From positions 1-38,512 of the forward strand of contig NZ_JAIEMO010000002.1 of the NCBI RefSeq assembly GCF_019752095.1: a DNA stretch of 38,512 nt. The letters run 5' to 3'. Shown piece by piece: positions 34,409 to 38,512 of this stretch; within the stretch, counting starts at the first letter, position 1, and the number at the start of each line of letters is the position of its first letter. A model generated the notes under the pieces. It worked only from the letters and a program-made list of their open reading frames with translations, searched no databases and was not told the origin of the DNA. The position numbers and the translations under genes were made by a program. This stretch comes from Nitrosomonas sp. (GTDB lineage Bacteria > Pseudomonadota > Gammaproteobacteria > Burkholderiales > Nitrosomonadaceae).

Positions 34409-34930
34409 TCAATCGATAGTTTCGATAATATGGTCCTGATTGGTATAGATACAGATATCGCCCGCGATACTCAGCGCTTTTTTCACGATCTCTTGAGGGG
34501 ACAAATCAGTATTCTCCAATAATGCACGCGCAGCGGCCAGTGCATAGGAACCGCCGCTACCAATCGCGGCGATACCCAATTCAGGCTCGATGATATCGCC
34601 GGCACCGGTAACAATCAGCGTTGCTTCTTCATTAGCTACCACCAGCATAGCTTCCAATCTGCGCAAAATACGATCGGTGCGCCAATCCTTAGCCAACTCA
34701 ACTGCAGCACGCATGATATGCCCCTGATGGGATTCCAGCTTACCTTCAAAGCGTTCAAACAAGGTAAAGGCATCAGCGGTTCCTCCGGCAAATCCAGCCA
34801 GAATTTTGTCATGATACAGTCTGCGGACTTTACGTGCACTGGATTTGGCGACTACAGCGCCGAGCGTTACCTGGCCATCGCCACCCAGTGCAACATGAGG
34901 GCCGCGCCTTACTGAAACAATTGTTGTCAT
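34409..34930 (-). CDS. hslV: ATP-dependent protease peptidase subunit HslV (ClpQ)
   Basis: The proteasome-related threonine protease of the HslUV complex. After removal of Met the chain opens TTIVSVRRG with the catalytic Thr1. [40 protein letters not shown] (residues ~34-65) and [14 protein letters not shown] (~124-137) are family signatures. The 173-residue length is normal. Together with hslU it forms the conserved hslVU unit. The decayed MITE copy begins 80 bp upstream. Confidence 0.98.
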   Translation of the reverse strand: MTTIVSVRRGPHVALGGDGQVTLGAVVAKSSARKVRRLYHDKILAGFAGGTADAFTLFERFEGKLESHQGHIMRAAVELAKDWRTDRILRRLEAMLVVANEEATLIVTGAGDIIEPELGIAAIGSGGSYALAAARALLENTDLSPQEIVKKALSIAGDICIYTNQDHIIETID

Positions 34931-35009
34931 GAAATTTCTTAATGCGTCTCAAAACCTGATTATAACGTATAAAACATCGCCAATTCCGACAGAAAGGCCC
35001 TATCAACGT

Positions 35010-35155
35010 ATACAGGCGTTGGAAAACGTTTTGAAGCAACCGGATGCAGGGCAAAAACAAACGAGAAAGCACAGTTTATGCATAATAAATGAGCATTTTG
35101 AGCCTGTTTTTAACGCCACAGCGGCAATGCAGTTAGTTCTGCAACAACCTGTTAA
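35010..35155. mobile_element. MITE-like repeat, decayed copy 2
   Basis: This stretch aligns end to end with the element at 11824-11971 in the same orientation. A core of about 44 bases beginning CAGTTTATGCATAATAAATG differs at only one or two positions. The terminal repeats have decayed: ACAGGCGTTGGAAAACGTT on the left, GCAACAACCTGTTAA on the right. The right end overlaps the stop codon of xerC (35152-35154), so the TTAA end may have contributed that stop. The element separates xerC from hslV. Confidence 0.75.
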
Positions 35156-36045
35156 TTTCTTTTCTTTGCGCGCGGATGTGCAGCATCGTAAATCTTTGTT
35201 AAGTGCTGAAAATCGAGATGGGTGTATACCTGAGTGGAAGTTATGTGGGCATGTCCGAGCATTTCCTGAACCGCGCGCAAATCACCACTGGATTGCAACA
35301 CATGTGAAGCAAACGAATGCCGCAAAACATGTGGATGTACATTCTGGTGCAAACCCTGTTGCCTCGCTCTGCTTTTCAATCGATAAGCAATAGCGCGCAT
35401 ACTGATTGCGTCACCGCGTTGCGATAAAAAAAGTGCTGTAACGTCGGGCTTGATAATCCGCAAGCGCAACTCTAACCAAGCAGTTAAGGACTGAAGCGCG
35501 TACTCTCCCACCGGAACAATGCGCGCTTTGCTACCTTTGCCAAGAACCCTGATTGTTCCTTCCGCAAAATGGATATCTACAGGACGAAGTTGCGTCAGTT
35601 CCGCCAGCCTTAAACCTGAGGAATAGAATAACTCAAACATCGCACGATCACGCGCCGTCAAAATATTTTCAACTGAAAATTCCAAAAGTCGCGTGGCTTC
35701 ATCGGGTGACAGCGCATGCGGTAATTTCTGCGGCGATTTGGGAACACGCACGGCATGACAAGGATTATGTTGCAAGCCATGCTTGCGAATTAAAAAATTA
35801 TAAAAACCTCGCCAGGCTGATAACATTCTGGCCAAACTTCTACCACCAAGACCTTTGCCGTGAAGTTTCGCAATCGCTTGGCGGATAGTGGGTGCTTGCA
35901 CCTGATTCAAATCGCCTATGTCCAGATTTAGTAACAGAACGTGAATATCACGTGCATAGCTTTTACAAGTGAGCGGCGACAAACGCCGTTCATAAGTTAA
36001 ATGATTAATATATGCGGTAGCCAGCAATTCAGGAGTGTTGTTCAT
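35152..36045 (-). CDS. xerC: Site-specific tyrosine recombinase XerC
   Basis: XerC works with XerD at dif sites to resolve chromosome dimers. The 297-residue product has an N-terminal SAM-like domain (LTYERRLSPLTCKSYARDIHVLL, residues ~15-37). The catalytic residues appear as SSGLRLAEL (Arg), GKGSKARIVPVG (Lys), HVLRHSFASHVLQ (His, Arg), LGHAHITSTQVYTH (His, Tyr). The ATG at 36045 is preferred to a TTG one codon earlier; the start overlaps the DUF484 stop by 17 bp. The stop codon lies in the edge of the MITE copy, and the tail DAAHPRAKKRN is of normal XerC length. Confidence 0.95.
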   Translation of the reverse strand: MNNTPELLATAYINHLTYERRLSPLTCKSYARDIHVLLLNLDIGDLNQVQAPTIRQAIAKLHGKGLGGRSLARMLSAWRGFYNFLIRKHGLQHNPCHAVRVPKSPQKLPHALSPDEATRLLEFSVENILTARDRAMFELFYSSGLRLAELTQLRPVDIHFAEGTIRVLGKGSKARIVPVGEYALQSLTAWLELRLRIIKPDVTALFLSQRGDAISMRAIAYRLKSRARQQGLHQNVHPHVLRHSFASHVLQSSGDLRAVQEMLGHAHITSTQVYTHLDFQHLTKIYDAAHPRAKKRN

Positions 36046-36739
36046 CAATCACTGTCTGCTGATCAGCTAAATTACCCACGGTTTCGGCTTGATCATAACG
36101 TGTCACCGTCGTGCACACCAGCTCACCTAACCGTTTCAAATGCAACGTTCCCATTTCAGGATAAAAACGCTCGATATCAGGGCTACCTAGAACCACCAAA
36201 CCGATGGTTCGGGTAGTATTCAAAGGAATCATCGCAAACGAATTAAGATGCTCAGCGCCCTCACCAAACCATTGCTTAATTTCATCTACGATATGGTTAC
36301 CGCAATAGGGCTGCGGCAAGCTTTCGGCAATCGTCAGCACATCTTCGCTAACGACCATAAATTCAGCATTGGTTTTACCATAATTAGCCACATTCCAGAA
36401 GCGCATAGCCACTAGCGGAATGGCAAAATCTTCTTTCAAACTGAAGTACAGCGCATGAAACAGCTCGTCCATATTCGACACAGAAAGTAAAGCGATCGCC
36501 AGTCGATGCATTTTCTCTCCAATGGCGTCGTTTTCCTCACCAAAACTAATCAATTCCAATAGCTTATCCTGCAAAATTCGGTTTCTTTCCCGCAATGAAA
36601 TAACTTGTCTCTCGTTGAGCGAGATTACTTTCTCATCCTGCGGGTGGGAAATCTGGAGATCCGCCAGTAAATCAGCATATTCATTGAAGAACTGCGGGTG
36701 TTCCTGCAAATATTGCGCAACTTCATCCGGTTTCATCAT
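36029..36739 (-). CDS. DUF484 family protein (GAF-like)
   Basis: A 236-residue DUF484 protein, a family nearly always found between dapF and xerC in proteobacteria. The N-terminal helical region has VAQYLQEHPQFFNEYADLLADLQISHP (residues ~7-33), with ISLNERQVISLRERNR forming a short coiled coil (~38-55). The rest is a GAF-like sensor fold (IPLVAMRFW ... FAMIPLNTTRTIGLVVLGSPDIERFYPEMGTLHL). Function is unknown. It has a good AAGGAA ribosome site and overlaps xerC by 17 bp, so the two are probably co-translated. Confidence 0.92.
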   Translation of the reverse strand: MMKPDEVAQYLQEHPQFFNEYADLLADLQISHPQDEKVISLNERQVISLRERNRILQDKLLELISFGEENDAIGEKMHRLAIALLSVSNMDELFHALYFSLKEDFAIPLVAMRFWNVANYGKTNAEFMVVSEDVLTIAESLPQPYCGNHIVDEIKQWFGEGAEHLNSFAMIPLNTTRTIGLVVLGSPDIERFYPEMGTLHLKRLGELVCTTVTRYDQAETVGNLADQQTVIDEQHS

Positions 36740-36753
36740 AGTTCCTTAATTGA

Positions 36754-37581
36754 TTACAAATTGATTTCGCCTTCAAATACCGTAACTGCCGGGCCGGTCA
36801 TCCAGACCGGCTCATCGTAACCCTGCCAGCGGATCGTCAACTCGCCGCCTTGCGTGCTCACGACAACCTGACGATCCAGCAAACCCAGATTGATACCCGT
36901 CACGACAGCAGCGCAAGCCCCCGTTCCGCAAGCCAATGTTTCACCTGCTCCACGTTCAAACACGCGCAACTTGATATGACTCTGATCAATAATTTGCAAA
37001 TAGCCAACGTTGACCTTATTGGGAAAACGCACGTGCTGTTCAATCAGCGCACCTTCGGTTACAACCGGCGCGCTCGCGATATCTGCAACAACACGCACAG
37101 CATGTGGATTACCCATCGACACTGCGCTTATTGTAACCGGCTCATCCGGTAATTCAAGTTGGTAAGTCAATGCGCGTTGGTCAGCAATGAAGGGAATATG
37201 CTTCGGTTCAAATATCGGCTTGCCCATATTCACCGTGACATTTCCATTGCTTTCCAGTCGGGGCGATATCACACCACTCAAAGTTTCGATGCGAATCTCT
37301 TTATTTTGTGTCAAACCATGATCATGCACATAGCGCACAAAACATCGCGCTCCATTACCGCATTGCTCAACCTCGCCACCATCGGGATTGAAAATGCGAT
37401 AGCGAAAATCCGCCTGACCTTGCGCTTTCTCAACCAGCAAAAGTTGATCACAACCAATGCCGAAATGTCGGTCTGCCAGTCGGCGAATCTGTTGTCGATC
37501 AAGATTGATCGTTTGATTGATACCGTTCAAGACCACGAAATCATTTCCCAAACCCTGCATTTTGGTAAATTTTAGTTTCAT
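36754..37581 (-). CDS. dapF: Diaminopimelate epimerase
   Basis: DapF interconverts LL- and meso-diaminopimelate for lysine and peptidoglycan synthesis without cofactors. The 275-residue product shows [14 protein letters not shown] (residues ~8-21), the first catalytic Cys in [14 protein letters not shown] (~72-85), the second in [19 protein letters not shown] (~209-227), and the closing [23 protein letters not shown]. It starts the dapF-DUF484-xerC run, with 14 bp to the DUF484 gene. Confidence 0.98.
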   Translation of the reverse strand: MKLKFTKMQGLGNDFVVLNGINQTINLDRQQIRRLADRHFGIGCDQLLLVEKAQGQADFRYRIFNPDGGEVEQCGNGARCFVRYVHDHGLTQNKEIRIETLSGVISPRLESNGNVTVNMGKPIFEPKHIPFIADQRALTYQLELPDEPVTISAVSMGNPHAVRVVADIASAPVVTEGALIEQHVRFPNKVNVGYLQIIDQSHIKLRVFERGAGETLACGTGACAAVVTGINLGLLDRQVVVSTQGGELTIRWQGYDEPVWMTGPAVTVFEGEINL

Positions 37582-37584
37582 CGG

Positions 37585-38037
37585 TCAAGTATTCCAGCGG
37601 CTCAAATTTGTCAGCACCATCCAATAATCATTCATCACAAAACCATCTCCGATGTCGACAATACTATCACCTGTAATTTCAAATCCATACTGGTGACAAG
37701 CTTCGATAGCGTTATGGTTACGTTTGTTAACCGTCAGGATCAATGATTGCAAATCATTCTTGCGCATAGTATCCATTGCATCCACCACCAGCATTGCGTC
37801 ATAGCCTTTGCGATGATGATCACAAGGGAACTATAGTTTATCAATTTTCAGTTCTCCCGGCTGCCTGGTAAGCATACAGCAAGAAAAGCCAATGATCGAC
37901 CGATCCACAACCAGTTTCATCCACCAAATGTTGGGATCTGTGAGTTGCGCATGAATGAGCGCCGACTGATATCGTTGCATCCGCATATATTCAATCTGGG
38001 CCGATGAAAGAATAGTAGCATAATGATATCGTCAAAT
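37585..38037 (-). pseudogene. GNAT-family N-acetyltransferase broken by an amber codon
   Basis: Reading on the minus strand from about 38037, one frame gives YHYATILSSAQIEYMRMQRY, then TDPNIWWMKLVVDRSIIGF, then GELKIDKL. A TAG follows, and the same frame continues as FPCDHHRKGYDAMLVVDAM...LILTVNKRNHNAIEACHQYGF to a proper end at 37585. The pieces match the acetyl-CoA-binding core of GNAT enzymes (KIDKLYVxPDHxRKGYG, LxVNKxNxxAIxxYxxxGF). Besides the TAG there is a TGA at the upstream edge, and no N-terminal strand is found, so the 5' part is also damaged. The 69-codon tail could be translated alone but would lack the acetyl-CoA site. Confidence 0.75.
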
Positions 38038-38328
38038 GGTTCGTGCCAATGCCGCGATTGTTATTGTATCCGCAGGTGCTAAAAACAATATGCTCGGCTA
38101 CATTTTAATTATAAACAAATGGATTGTTATATCTGTGACGTATTCAGGCAGTAACTGCAGTTAAGTTACGCAGCAAGTAAATACGACGTGTGATGCATTA
38201 ATGGGCTTGTTAAAAGCGACCATTCTTCTCAAATAACCTGAATAACTAATTTGATTTGCTTTAGGAAGATTCTATCCAACTCAAAAAATGCATTGAGAAG
38301 GAGGTTTGAGGAATCCTCTCGCTTTTAA
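38038..38328. other. Intergenic stretch without a recognisable gene
   Basis: AT-rich sequence between the GNAT relic and the terminator. I see no long frame, tRNA or clear promoter. GAAGGAGG at about 38297-38304 resembles a Shine-Dalgarno but is not followed by a start codon at a fitting distance with an open frame. Any lost 5' end of the acetyltransferase gene would have been here. Confidence 0.4.
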
Positions 38329-38358
38329 AACTCGACCGCTTACGCGGCCGGGTTTTTT
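38329..38358 (+). terminator. Rho-independent terminator
   Basis: AACTCGACCGC (38329-38339) pairs with GCGGCCGGGTT (38344-38354) around TTAC, with one A-C mismatch and one T-G pair, and ends in TTTTTT. The left flank is A-rich (TTTTAAAA), so it may also act on minus-strand transcripts coming from the partial gene at the window's end. Confidence 0.65.
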
Positions 38359-38427
38359 ATCGCTGAGTTCTGCAGGAATTTAACTCCTGCGTCCCTCGAG
38401 AGACGAGAGGTTTATCGGTGATGGTGC

Positions 38428-38512
38428 CTAATCCGCAATTCTCTCAGTATCGCTGCCACCTCTTGAAGACGTAACTGTAACGCGGGCTGGTGGTACTGGA
38501 AATGCACCTGGC
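38428..38512 (-). CDS. Possible C-terminal end of an unknown gene, cut by window edge
   Basis: The minus strand holds an open frame from the edge to a TAG at 38428-38430, reading PGAFPVPPARVTVTSSRGGS then DTERIAD. At 28 codons it is too short to identify. Two hairpins follow downstream on that strand (CAGGA/TCCTG around 38371-38390 and the terminator at 38329-38354), which fits a gene end, but chance is possible. Confidence 0.25.
   Translation of the reverse strand, partial: PGAFPVPPARVTVTSSRGGSDTERIAD

Overview
The window looks like chromosome of a betaproteobacterium close to Nitrosomonas (Nitrosomonadaceae). This is an inference from three things: conserved core gene orders (rpoE-rseA-rseB-mucD-grx-lepA; ribF-ileS-lspA; dapF-DUF484-xerC-hslV-hslU), a small protein resembling SmbP, the small metal-binding protein known from Nitrosomonas europaea, and moderate GC content with housekeeping genes of typical betaproteobacterial type.

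Layout. Positions 1-4702 (minus strand) hold the envelope-stress sigma factor operon running into lepA, which is cut by the window edge. nadB and a MEKHLA-domain gene follow on the plus strand, then tRNA-Ser(GGA). From 7250 to about 8773 lies a small, worn accessory segment: an IS3-family transposase fragment, a MazF/PemK toxin-antitoxin pair, a strong bidirectional terminator, and a 23-bp near-copy of the tRNA-Ser 3' end that resembles an old attachment-site duplication. Then come a DAG-kinase-like gene with a metallophosphoesterase (minus), the SmbP-like gene, a MITE-like 148-bp repeat and a ferredoxin-reductase-like flavoprotein. Positions 13406-15871 form a second accessory segment: a frameshifted phage integrase relic, a two-gene minus-strand module (a small HTH-like protein with a C-terminal membrane helix, overlapping an FRG-domain protein), and an orphan antitoxin next to a wrecked Doc toxin. 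A NYN/OST-HTH RNase-like gene, a flavin monooxygenase, SelO and a VOC protein follow. Positions 20412-21669 carry a run of small secreted or zinc-ribbon-like proteins, followed by a spondin-domain relic and a tiny lipoprotein gene ending 3 bp from lspA.

The second half is mainly core: lspA, ileS and ribF (minus); a secreted RTX repeat protein with its own strong promoter and a perfect CRP-type palindrome upstream; ovoA-ovoB for ovothiol synthesis; dapE; hslVU; xerC; DUF484; dapF; and a GNAT acetyltransferase broken by an amber codon. A second, decayed copy of the MITE-like repeat lies between xerC and hslV, and its end coincides with the xerC stop codon.

The best candidate for an undescribed system is the overlapping FRG-domain / HTH-TM gene pair at 13909-15256, beside the integrase relic and toxin-antitoxin debris. 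Other items worth a second look are the histidine-poor SmbP-like protein, the ovothiol operon in a probable ammonia oxidiser, the tRNA-Ser-bounded island relic, the MITE pair and the hairpin cluster at 8484-8602.
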